NCBI GenBank assembly: GCA_003427395.1
Contig: BFEA01000526.1
Span: 306,486 to 338,709, forward strand
Direction of reading: 5' to 3'
Length of the DNA: 32,224 bases
DNA from: Chara braunii
Lineage: Eukaryota; Streptophyta; Charophyceae; Charales; Characeae
Below are positions 8,613 to 17,748 of this stretch, piece by piece (the first letter of the stretch is position 1; every line of letters starts with the position of its first letter). The notes below the pieces were generated by a model. It saw only the letters and a list, made by a program, of their open reading frames with translations. It was not told where the DNA came from and made no database searches. The position numbers and the translations under genes are program-made.

Positions 8613-10488
8613 GATTGTAGAGGTATACCGATGGCTCCTTACCTTGCCACTCCTTGACTTCTTCGCACATATCAGCCAGCTTCTGTTGGTATCTCCCGAC
8701 TTTGTCTATCAGCTCCTCCATTCTCTTCATTGTCTGTCGGGCCGTTCTCCAATAATCTTCCCCTGTCTCAGCACGCAACGGCCTGTTCCAGCAATCTTCC
8801 TCAATCTGATCGTCGGACTCTACTATGATCGGTTTGGTCTTAGTAATGTCGGNCTTCCTTTCTTGCTCCACCTCTGCGTTCTCTCNTACCTCCTCCACCC
8901 TAACGTTACTACGGACCTCTTTCTCCTGCCATATCCGAAACATGGCTGGAGGTGCGGGTGGCTCACCGGCCTCAGCCCTTCGCAAGGCTTCCTTCCTCGT
9001 ACCGCCTGGAATCTTCGGGTCAAGGTGGTACCCCCACTTGTCGTACATGTCTCCATCATAGTTGGTGCTAATCAAACCTTTGTCCTCGTCGTTCCTCCTG
9101 ACGTGGCAGAACTTAATAGTATGGCCTTTCTNCCCACAATGCCAGCAAATGGCATTTNTCCAGTCTACTCTCCCTCTGCCAGCACCTCTTCCACNCTCTT
9201 GACCGCCTTGACTTCCAGAGNCCGCCCAGTCCTCGTTTCCCCTGCCTGCAGCGTTACCACNACCATTCCCTCTNTCGTTTCCTCCTCGGCCACNATTCCC
9301 TCGTCCTCGGCCCCACCCTTGATTTTGTCCTCGTCCACCGCCTTGGNTGCCTTGCGATCCTTGTGNGGCTGACTGCTGAGGTTGGTTAGGCGGTGGGGTT
9401 GGGTGGCTCACCTGCTGAGCTTGGGGTCCCGGGNAGCCNCAGGAAGCTGTGNTCNTTGGCGGTCCGACACATGACNNATGCGGCCCACTCATCNGNCATG
9501 GCGCGTATGAACAATGCCCATGCCAATGACTTGACGGTCCACAGCCTGGNCATGGNCCATAGTGTGCTGGTGCAGCCTGATTGGNTGACTCCGGGGGTGG
9601 CATTGCTACAGCTTGCGGGGCCTCACCCCTCCCTGAGCCTTGCCCCCCCTGAGCCAAGTTCCTTGCCTTCCTCTGAGTCTTTGTCAACTTCTGTGGCTCA
9701 AGCTCCTCTTCCTCTTCCTCTTCTTCTTCCTCCTACACCACCGCTTTCTTTGCTTTACCTTGGGTCTGTGGTGCCGCCATAGTTTTTCTTCTTGCCTCCT
9801 TCGCTGCATCGAGTTGGGCCACCGCATCCTCCACCATTTTCTTGAAGTCGCCCCCATCACTCGTTGTAGCGTCTAAGGCCTTCCTTTTCTTCCTAGCCTG
9901 TCTCATCTGGTAGATGTCTACCTAGTCCAGTTCTCCGTCCATTACGCCTTCCTTTATGGCAGCCCAAGTGAGCTTCTTCCCAGGAGCAGCCTTCTTGGTA
10001 AGCGAGAAGGCTTCCCAATTCTTGAAGTGCCCCAGGAAGGTAGCACACTGTTCCTCTTCTGCCAATCCTGGGACTTTCTTCGCCATCTTCTCGAATGTTG
10101 TTGTAAATGCCCCCACCGTGGAGAACTCATTTCGTTGTAGCATCTCCAGATCTGTCTTTGTCAACAAGCCGTCTCCTAGCTTGAACCACCTTTGCATTTC
10201 AGCCTTGAACTTTGCCCAGTCTCCCCCTGCTCCAGCACCCACTTTCATGATTTTTGACCGAATTTCCCACCAGATGTATCGAGGTGGATACTTAAATTTA
10301 TCCGCTTCTGGCACCTCGGCAGTAATCTGTTCCAGGAGCTCCATCCACTTTGACACCCTCTCCACTTCAAAGTGGAAGATGTCAATCTTTGGCACTTGTA
10401 GCCGTGCCAACTCCTTTTTTTCGAGTGCCTTGACGAAGTCTTCCGGCGTAGCGGCCGGGCCCCGCTCGATTCCATCGGCGTCCGGCAT
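8542..10488 (-). pseudogene. gag: Gag polyprotein with CCHC zinc knuckle (unit A), interrupted
   Basis: One frame from ATG at 10488 to a TAG at 8542-8544 (649 codons), broken by TAG at 9922-9924 (CAG in unit B) and TAG at 9733-9735 (shared with B). I chose the ATG at 10488 over the GTG two codons upstream. The first 190 residues are a capsid-like helical domain rich in W, F and K. A Lys/Glu-rich linker follows, then a Glu run coded at 9709-9732, then a Gly/Arg/Gln-rich stretch. The knuckle has CWHC...H...C with C-x2-C-x4-H-x4-C spacing (9147-9106, about residues 448-461). Gag packages the RNA into the particle. The Gly/Arg region holds many Ns, identical in unit B. The gene starts 321 bases after the primer-binding site, the usual place. 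Confidence 0.85.
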
Positions 10489-10808
10489 CTTCACCTCTTT
10501 CTCTTAACCAATCTGTCAGGAGTAACAAGGGGAAGACCGGTGAGCAGTCCGTAAAGTTTCAGAGGGCTCGCCCTACATCATTCCTGCCCACTCTACTTCT
10601 AAGTTCACCTAACCGCTCTACCATTAGCCATTCACACCCAAGATACAACCTTTAGTCGCACTATATATCACTTAGTCTTATTATGATCTTACACACACCC
10701 CCTCTCATATAAGATATACCAACCTATAACTGTTGTCGTTTTGTCTAGACCGTCAGCCTGCACTTAACCTGGGTTCGTTCTCTTAAGGACCCCGGTAGGC
10801 AGCCGAGA
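10489..10808 (-). other. Untranslated leader between primer-binding site and gag (unit A)
   Basis: About 320 bases with no ORF lie between the primer-binding site and the gag ATG. This is where packaging and dimerisation signals normally sit in LTR elements. A weak splice-donor-like CAG|GTTAAGT lies on the minus strand at 10769/10768 and is conserved in unit B. No other signal is recognised. Confidence 0.6.
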
Positions 10809-10826
10809 TCCCCGGCAACAGCGCCA
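10809..10826 (-). promoter_or_regulatory. Primer-binding site for tRNA-Asp (unit A, one mismatch)
   Basis: The plus strand matches the 3' end of plant tRNA-Asp, including the final CCA, at 17 of 18 bases; an A replaces G within CAACRGCG. On the minus strand it would pair with the tRNA and prime first-strand synthesis. It lies two bases from the LTR end (minus strand ...CTCGACA, then GG). Unit B has the perfect 18-base match. The tRNA-Asp primer is known from several plant Ty3/gypsy lineages, including Athila-type elements. Confidence 0.88.
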
Positions 10827-11435
10827 CCTGTCGAGCGCTTCGGTCCCTCACGGGGACCCTCCCGGCCGCGTCACGCAGGATTATGCAGGACTTGTCGCGG
10901 AGAGCGATTGCCGCTCTGGCCGAGTGCGCCAGCCGTACCTCTCGCTAGCCCCTACGACAGGACAGAGTCACGCGAGGCACCGCTACCTCCACCTGCGGGA
11001 GCTGTCACCATCCCTTAGGTGGGCGTATCCCTCCCGAGCTACTGAACCACATGCGAAAGTTTTTCATATGCAATTGCAGAGGTGGCCCAGCCGAGGGCGT
11101 TTCTCGTTCGCTATAGCATAGGGGGTACGCGCGGTCGAACGCCCGAAATCGAACCCGTACACGAGTCGTCGTACTTGGGGGCTGAAATCCCAGGCACGAT
11201 TCGGCGCCGGTCGACTATGACGCACTACACACCCACGCGTTACACTACAACACCCACGCTTACCCATGCATAACATACGGACACACACACAACAATCTCC
11301 ACAAATAACACCACAACACAACAACACTCCTAGTCCCTTCAGTATCCGACCCATAACTCTACGCAGTGGAAGTCGGTAACTGCCTTGCGCGAGGTTTAGT
11401 ATAAGATCGCGTGAACGTAGGACCCACGCATACCG

Positions 11436-11442
11436 ATTTATA
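11436..11442 (-). promoter_or_regulatory. TATA box candidate in the LTR (unit A)
   Basis: The minus strand reads TATAAAT about 3.6 kb into the LTR and about 610 bp before its 3' end, a sensible place for the U3/R border. It is conserved at 29005-29011. No start site can be shown from sequence alone. Confidence 0.4.
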
Positions 11443-11566
11443 ATGCATTTCTACGCAGATAAAAGCGATGACGGCGCATTATGTGGTGCCCATACCCGAA
11501 TGGCCTATTCTAGGCCATGGGGTGGCTCCCGACGCTCAGGCGTTGGCTGAAGCGCACGCTAAGGGG

Positions 11567-11785
11567 GGGGTTAACCCTTTAGTGGGCGCAAAATCGGCCT
11601 GAGGGCCTTTCCGTGTTCTGCACCCTAAGGTGTCCCAAAGGATGCGGGGTAAGACGGCCCCCAGGGCAGGAAGGAATTTGCAGCGGTGGTGAGTTATCTG
11701 ATGCATCACCAGCGACACGCTAACCCTTCCGCCCGGAACTGTATCGTTCCCCTAAAATAAATTTTCAACAAGGGAAAAAAAACAA
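11567..11785. other. 219-bp segment present in unit A LTR, absent from unit B
   Basis: Unit B goes directly from a short G run to CACTCTTAAT near 29135, while unit A holds 219 extra bases between the same flanks. The segment starts within a G run and ends next to an A-rich stretch. No target duplication is evident, and the segment has no ORF of note. Whether it was lost in B or gained in A cannot be told from two copies. Confidence 0.75.
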
Positions 11786-13059
11786 GCACTCTTAATATAA
11801 TTAGAAGAGGCACCGCCGGGACTAACCCTGTGGGGGTCATCCAAGTGTACGCCTACTTAGATTATCACCTCAGTAGAACGGGGGTAGAACAATCTCACTC
11901 AAACACAAGGGTTGAGAGGTAGTTCAATCTCACGACAGTTGTGTGGTCTGCCCATCTGAATCCACGCAATACCACTCGACATGAATCAATCGAGACTCTT
12001 CCATACATACCTGCAATCACACCACGATATCAAACAAAGACCCACATGCTACACGGGGTCAACTCCAACCAACCTCTCCACTCATGCCCTTCGCTTTAGC
12101 CAGGCAAGCCCCAACCTCCAGCCAACCAACCATAATTAAGTACTCAGTACCTCTGTTAAATGGCCATTCAATAAAAGTCTGGGTGAAACCTTAACAAAAC
12201 ACATAAAATCACCAGGGCTAGAGCCTTCTTAGGTTGAGCATCGAGGGTGAATTGGGGTTGAGTCGTAGACCGACGGATCGGCAACCGACCTGTTATCAGC
12301 GATAACCGAAGAATGATCCTTTGAAGGAATAAGCCGAACAGATCAAGCCCTCAAGTGACAGCACGGAAACCTGCATCACATTACAGGCCAAAGGGAAATA
12401 CTACTTATGCTTGTGCCAAGGGGAGAACATCCCCTTAGGATCGTATCCTAGATCCTCTACTAGTACAAGGTTACTTAGCATCTCCTCTAATCAGGATAGG
12501 TCTGCTAAGTAACTCCCAGCTGAAAAACATTCTAACTCCCCGAATTCTACGGAATTTCGTCAGCGCTTCCCGTAGGAAAAGTGCCTTTTCAGAATTTCTA
12601 TGAGTCAAAAAATGACTAACTCCTTCAGATTGGTAGAAATTTCCGCCACGCTTTCCTTAGGAACAGGAGGCTGCCAAGATTTATACGAAGCTGAAAAAGC
12701 AACAAGACAAAGCAAGCTACACTTGGGACTAACTTCCGACACCTGCTTAACGATTCAGGATCAATGATAGCCAACTCAACCTCTAGGTGAGACTGAGGGC
12801 TAGCATTGGGCCTAACCCCTAGCAGGGTCAGTCCTATCCTCATCCCAAGTTTTTCCTCCCAACATCCATCTGACCTGCCTATGGCTCCGGCACTTGGCGA
12901 GCATCTAAAGCAACTAACCTATCGAAAAGACACCCCAAGTGAGACCCTATAATCATACATGAGCATGCATCTCTCACTATCCCACATACATTTGTCCAAG
13001 TAGTTCGTTAGATCACTCAGTTCTTCCCCGTGGTAAACCCCCTCGCTTATGGCATAGGA

Positions 13060-14380
13060 TCAGACGAGGCCCTAACTTAAGGGTATGCCCAACCTGCCTA
13101 AGTAAACAAGTAAGAGTACGCATAACCGGACTGCCCTAACTTAAGGGTATGCCCAACTCCAGATAAACTCTAGTCATAAAATATATGACCAGACCGCCCT
13201 AACTTAAGGGTACGCCTGACTTCTGTTTAAACTGACAACAGGAAGCATAAGACTAGACTGCCCTAACTTAAGGGTATGTCTAGCCAGCCTCACACAAAGT
13301 TACATAGGGCATAGGATTAGGCTGCCCCAACTTAGGGGTGTGCCTAACCTGCCTAAAACAAGTACGAACGACGAGTGGTCAGACGGCCCTAACTTAAGGG
13401 TACGTCCAACCTACATAACATGCGTAAACGACGAATGGTCAGACCGCCCTAACTTAAGGGTACGTCCAACCTACATAACATGCGTAAACGACGAATGGTC
13501 AGACCGCCCTAACTTAAGGGTACGTCCAACCTACATCACATCAACGACACGAGCCTATCACCAGGCCGCCCTAACTTAAGGGTATGCCTAGCTGGCTTAA
13601 ACAGTATAGTTACATAAGACAAAATCTGCATGAACAAGGTACAACGACGTATGACCAAGCCGCCCTGACTTAAGGGTACGCTTAGCCTCCGTAACGACAA
13701 TCATATGAAAACCACCATTGATACATGCACAAACTCTATGTGTTTCTTTCTTATTAGGCAGATGATCAGACCTACCCAACTTAGGGAGACATCCAACCCT
13801 GCCTCGTGTTTAGAAGCGAAAATAAAACAAGTTTATACTAACTTGCAGATCCTTTGTCTTATTACGAGCGCCCTAACTTAAGGGTACGCTCAGCCTGCCC
13901 TGGTTACCTTCATTGTATTCTTCATCACTTCTTTCCTCTTATTATTATACCTGACTTACTGACTGGCTTTCCTAACTTAGGGTGCCCGGTCTGTCAAATG
14001 ATATAGGTTCGTATAGTATGTATCAAAGTTGTATACTTTGGTTGACTTTTGTGTTCATGGCTTATGACTGAGCCGCCCTAAATTACGGGTACGCTCAGCC
14101 TCATGTCTGTGTCCCCCTCGAAAAAACACACACACAAAACTGAGTCCACGCAACTTAGAGTGTTCCCAGCTCTGTTTTCAGTAACCCACAAAAGAAACAC
14201 CAGGATTTTGATACCTCCCAACTTAGGGTGCCCATCCTCCTGTTCAGAAACCCCCAAAAAAAACAGCGACTGATCCGTCCAACTTAGGATAGGCCCAGCC
14301 CTCAAACCCATACAAGCAGCCCAACAAACATAAACAAAACACAGCACTGAGCCCACATCAACTTAGAGGAGCTGAGCCTT
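13060..14380 (-). repeat. Array of about 18 hairpin units with conserved AACTTA core (LTR, unit A)
   Basis: Degenerate units about 50-100 bp apart each carry AACTTA between short complementary arms, most often CCCT/AGGG. Cores lie at 13070, 13134, 13197, 13261, 13325, 13387, 13447, 13507, 13569, 13663, 13775, 13871, 13971, 14076, 14152, 14217, 14278 and 14360. Outside the inner stem is a 2/3-base internal loop and then an 8-bp arm pair that differs from unit to unit but stays complementary, e.g. GACTAGAC/GTCTAGCC at 13251-13258 and 13278-13285, and GATTAGGC/GCCTAACC at 13315-13322 and 13342-13349. Inner stems covary too (CCCT/AGGG, CCCC/GGGG, TCC/GGA). Three units at 13387-13520 have an exact 60-bp period and open a spurious plus-strand ORF. 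The function is unknown. Confidence 0.85.
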
Positions 14381-15044
14381 GGGTTGCCCCTGGTCAAAGC
14401 ATGCAAACCTCTTTCTCCCACCTTCCCCCCAATTCATTCCTTTTGACTCCCCTCAAAGATTATTTGAGCACTCATATATAGCTGTTCATTTAACTTTTCC
14501 ACAATGCATGTCCTGACACACATATAACAAAATAAAACGCAGTAGCCTGACATAGTATTATATTCAGATACCCAGGGGATAGCAAGTAGGGGAAGGGATC
14601 ACACAGGTTAGCGAGATTATACCTGAAGTTCCCCGCCTCCAGAACCCCGCCTGGGCTCCTTCTCTTGTGCATGCTCGTTCGTGACTTGGTAGAGACGCAT
14701 ATTGTTAGCAACAAGGCCATCAGAACGAAGAACACTTCCACGCCGATGTTGAAGGCGAGGAGACAGCATTGGTATCGAGACCAATGCCAACAACAAGTAC
14801 AACCATGGACACAGTAGGCAGCGCTGCGGCAAAGATGAACTTTCCACCGATAATACTTGAAAGATTCACACCCTGTCTCGCCATTTCCCACTCATCCCCG
14901 CTTACAATTCACATAGCCTCTATGGCTGATTTTGGTCGACCTGCTTCTCAAATGCGAGATCCGATGCTACCATCACGTTCGTCATGCCAAAAAACCCGGG
15001 TATAGACTCTCCCCTCGCCCTGGCTAGCTCATTAAGGAGAGACA

Positions 15045-15059
15045 TATCCCTTTTTCTTC
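15045..15059 (-). promoter_or_regulatory. Polypurine tract candidate next to the LTR
   Basis: The minus strand reads GAAGAAAAAGGGATA directly before the LTR start TGTC. A purine run in this place primes plus-strand synthesis in LTR elements. More purine-rich stretches continue upstream. Its position against a TGTC end that mirrors the GACA end at the primer-binding site is the main support. Confidence 0.65.
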
Positions 15060-15892
15060 ACACCTCATTCTCCTCTCCGAAACTGTCACACACCCTGTTT
15101 ATCGGTTTTCTCCCGTCCTACTAACTGATCATGAAACCTAGCCCTTCCAACGGATTCGCCCTACCAAAAGATCCTGGGATCTCCTCTCCCTCTACTCGAT
15201 TCCATTCAGTATGGAGTGAGATATAAAATTTTNGTCCCCGNCATAGCTATCTNCGTCCTCGTGTCGNGCANCCCTTATCCCTGGTAACACANAATCCGTT
15301 NNTCANAACCAAAANCCGGCATGGCCATCTGATCCANAATGCNTGAAAACCTCAGATTCACCTCTTTGTTTGCTCAATTCCNTCAAGAATTGAACGAGAT
15401 ACGATNTTTTTCTCTTTCTTGTCCACTCTTTCTTCTCTCTTCCCAACTCCTCCGCGCACTCGTTTCTCCTTCTACCTCACTACATCTCATCTAATTTAGA
15501 AATCTAGCTTTGTACTTGGATTCGTCCTGCCTCTAAGCCAGTACCCCACTCCTCTCTTCTTCGTCATGATCCTCTCCCTCATCGTCTCCTCCCCTCTTCT
15601 CCCTCGTAGCTCGCTGCTCCACGAGCCTCTCCCGCCAGTTAAGGTATGCCTGGATAATAGCGCACAGTCCACCCGCCTTGAATACTTGAATGGACATGAA
15701 GTCCTGGTCACCGGACCGTACTGTCTTATATAGCCTAAAAAGGTATATCCACATAGCTTACTCGTGCCCCACTCAAAGGACGCATCGCTACCATTTGCTC
15801 TTGTTTGAACGAATCTGCCCAAACCTAGGCAGCAGGTCCATCCATCAGAGAAAAGACTGCAGTGCAGTCCCTAAAAGGAGAATAGGGGTTGA

Positions 15893-15922
15893 TAATAAAT
15901 AATAATAATAATAGTAAATAAA
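15893..15922. repeat. AAT microsatellite
   Basis: A run of imperfect AAT triplets followed by an A-rich tail in the noncoding 3' part of the element. Confidence 0.7.
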
Positions 15923-16383
15923 AATTGGTCTTGGTGAGACACCTAATCGATGGAGTCGTGGCAACACATACGTAGACCCCTTCTCCGGAGCGAACTCTTG
16001 ATCTACATTTTAACAGCCCGTGAGTGTGCCACCCAAGCTAAGCTTGCTGGTACCTGCTAGCCTTGCTGCAGCCCCCACCAGAATCCCTCCGGTCTGCTTT
16101 GCCCGGTCGTAACCCCCTAACAGGCATGCTCACTCTGCGACCGTGCTAGCTTACATCGTTTGTTTGGCTGATCAACCACTACCTCGGAACAACCCAAACT
16201 GGGCGCCCCTCCCCTGAACCTATACCAGATTCACTAGTGGGGGACTTTGCACAGTAGCCGGGTCTGCCTTCTCTGTGTCGTTCCAATGTTAACGGACGTC
16301 CCGAAGGACTGTTTCACGGTAGTGGTATCCCAGCAGTCCGTGGATGTTTCCACCGAACTAGGCCGCTGGGCCTCACTGCAGGT

Positions 16384-16401
16384 CCCGGTACTGGTACCGG
16401 G
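16384..16401. other. Perfect 8-bp inverted repeat
   Basis: CCCGGTAC and GTACCGGG flank a 2-base spacer, giving a stable hairpin on either strand. It lies in the noncoding 3' region of element B and stands apart from the AACTTA array. Confidence 0.6.
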
Positions 16402-17173
16402 CCTCATCCCCAAAAAAATCTAGAAGTAGAAAAAAATAAAAATAAATATAAGAAAAAAAAACTCAGGGATAAAAAGACGGATGGGGGAGGAGAACCGTTG
16501 GTACCTGGTCCTACCTTGCGGGCCCGCGGTCGGAACCCCCTGCAAAAAGCGAAGGGGGATAATCATGCAGGACCCTCGACCCCTCGGTTCACTCCGACAC
16601 GCTCCTCTACCGCTCTGCTGCTAGCTGCTGGCCTCGATCCCAAGATCTGCCTACTCGTAGTTTGATGATGTAACCTATAGGGCTAAGCCCAAGCCTGGGT
16701 GTAGCAGGCCCAATCTTCTATATGAATGGTATGTCAGTCATCCCGGCCTGCAAATAGCATCTCAGGTCATTTCCCCCTCCTACGGCCTGCGCCCTTGGTT
16801 CCTAGGGCTGTGCTTGGCTATTCTGGCGGCCCGGCTCCGCTGGCTTACCACACGCGCTGGCCCAACCATGTCAAGACTGCGATTTGAGCGTCTTAGGGCC
16901 GGCCACGGCGCCTTTTTACCGCCTCTCCGCCGAAAGAACCCCGCTCGCTACCCTTTTTAGTGCCGCCCTTCCTTGGTCATAGCCCTACCAAGTCAATATT
17001 GTGTCGTCCGAGATCTTGCCTGCGCGTGCGAGGCTACAACCACCTCAAAGACTCTAGCGTGACACTCATTCGTCCCGCCGACGCCCCACGGCCTTCTACG
17101 ACCCAGACTTGGTCAGGCTAATGTGTGCCCACGAAGTGCACGCCCGCACATTCTCTAATCAATATAAATGTGA

Positions 17174-17369
17174 CGCGCCCTCAACTATCACCGGGCGCGC
17201 TTTTCCTGTAAGCTGCAAAAATGTGCCCAAATACCCTTGTAAGGGTATTCGGGCCGACAGCTTTCCGGACCTTATGAAGCGACGTTCCGTTGCGTCGGGC
17301 AATCAACGCTATGCACAAAAAAGACATCTTGCTGACAAGGAAATGACCAATCCGGTTCACCGGATCGAT
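17174..17369 (-). other. Cluster of hairpins in the noncoding 3' region
   Basis: Four inverted repeats lie within 200 bp. (1) CGCGCCC/GGGCGCG at 17174-17199, loop 12, followed by TTTT. (2) 17225-17254: 13 pairs plus one A.C, with AATACCCTT/AAGGGTATT around a 2-base loop. (3) CGACG/CGTCG at 17280-17297. (4) ATCCGGT/ACCGGAT at 17350-17365, extendable outward. The mispair in (2) and the first mispairs in the extension of (4) are A.C on the plus strand and thus G.U in minus-strand RNA. The function is unknown. Confidence 0.6.
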
Positions 17370-17748
17370 TCCGTTCGAGGTTGTCTTATCAACCTGCTCC
17401 CGTCATGACGTTCCACTGCCAGGGTTTCAACCTGGGTCTCCCACGTCCTAGCCCCGGAGCTAGGGGACACTTTGTTCCGTACTACAGCGTACTACTCGCT
17501 CCCAGGCAGTAGGTTGATAGTCCTCTCCCTTCGTCGTAGACCTCTGCCAGTTCACCGTTGGGTGTCCTATTTAGTCATCGTCCCGCGAACGGGGTCATAA
17601 CTTAGGACACGGGCCCTAACCGAGACCTCTCAAAACACAGGGCGCTTTCCGCCGCCCACATGGTAGTGTCTACCATCTCAACTCACACGAACGTTCGGCC
17701 TGGAGTCTAACACAGGCGGCTTCAGGTCTCCATCTTGGCCCACCATGG

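Larger units (their letters stand above)
10829..15044 (-). repeat. Long terminal repeat, shared by elements A and B
   Basis: On the plus strand it begins TGTCGAGCG and ends GGAGAGACA, giving TGTC...GACA ends, a 4-bp inverted repeat with canonical TG/CA. One side abuts the tRNA-Asp primer-binding site and the other a polypurine tract, the two expected neighbours. At 4216 bp it is long, in the range of Ogre-like giant elements. Sense direction is minus: U3 would start at 15044 and hold the hairpin array (14380-13060). A TATAAAT box lies at 11442-11436, leaving about 600 bp of R/U5. A second copy starts at 28398. The tandem implies that this LTR serves as 5' LTR of A and 3' LTR of B. The right edge rests on motif placement only, because its counterpart lies beyond the window. 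Confidence 0.72.
1..17748 (-). mobile_element. Tandem unit A of a giant Ty3/gypsy-type LTR retrotransposon
   Basis: This is the first full period of a head-to-tail tandem: base 1 matches base 17749 and the whole gene order recurs. On the minus strand it holds an LTR (10829-15044), a tRNA-Asp primer-binding site, gag, protease, RT/RNase H, integrase and a second Gag-like ORF. Protease before RT before integrase is the Ty3/gypsy order. The offset between units shifts from 17748 (left end) to 17721, 17558, 17569 and 17350 because of indels, so the units have diverged on their own. Bases 15045-17748 belong to the internal region of the neighbouring element B if the LTR boundaries are right. The period is visible directly; splitting it into elements A and B is inference. 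Confidence 0.9.
15060..17748 (-). other. Noncoding 3' part of internal region B, distal half
   Basis: No credible gene is present. Bases 15233-15407 contain scattered Ns. Bases 15410-15620 are strongly pyrimidine-rich on the plus strand. An AAT microsatellite and A/T-rich stretches lie at 15893-15922 and 16420-16465. Several strong hairpins occur at 16384-16401 and 17174-17369 (described separately). A plus-strand 99-codon ORF at 17109-17408 covers these hairpins and has no recognisable domain; I do not call it a gene. Because the window starts at the equivalent of 17749, this segment has no second copy here. Confidence 0.55.

Noticed and set aside
13070-13083. Telomere-like CCCTAA motifs
   Set aside because: CCCTAA occurs only as part of the stem-loop CCCT-AACTTA-AGGG and is never in tandem.
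13340-13579. Plus-strand ORF with a 20-residue tandem repeat
   Set aside because: The repetition follows from the exact 60-bp period of three hairpin units; frame and codons are incidental.
13060-14380. CRISPR-like array
   Set aside because: Regular short repeats with variable spacers suggested it, but repeats are degenerate, arms covary within each unit, and the context is a eukaryotic retrotransposon LTR.
17109-17408. Plus-strand 99-codon ORF
   Set aside because: It overlaps a hairpin cluster, has no recognisable domain, and has no second copy in the window for comparison.
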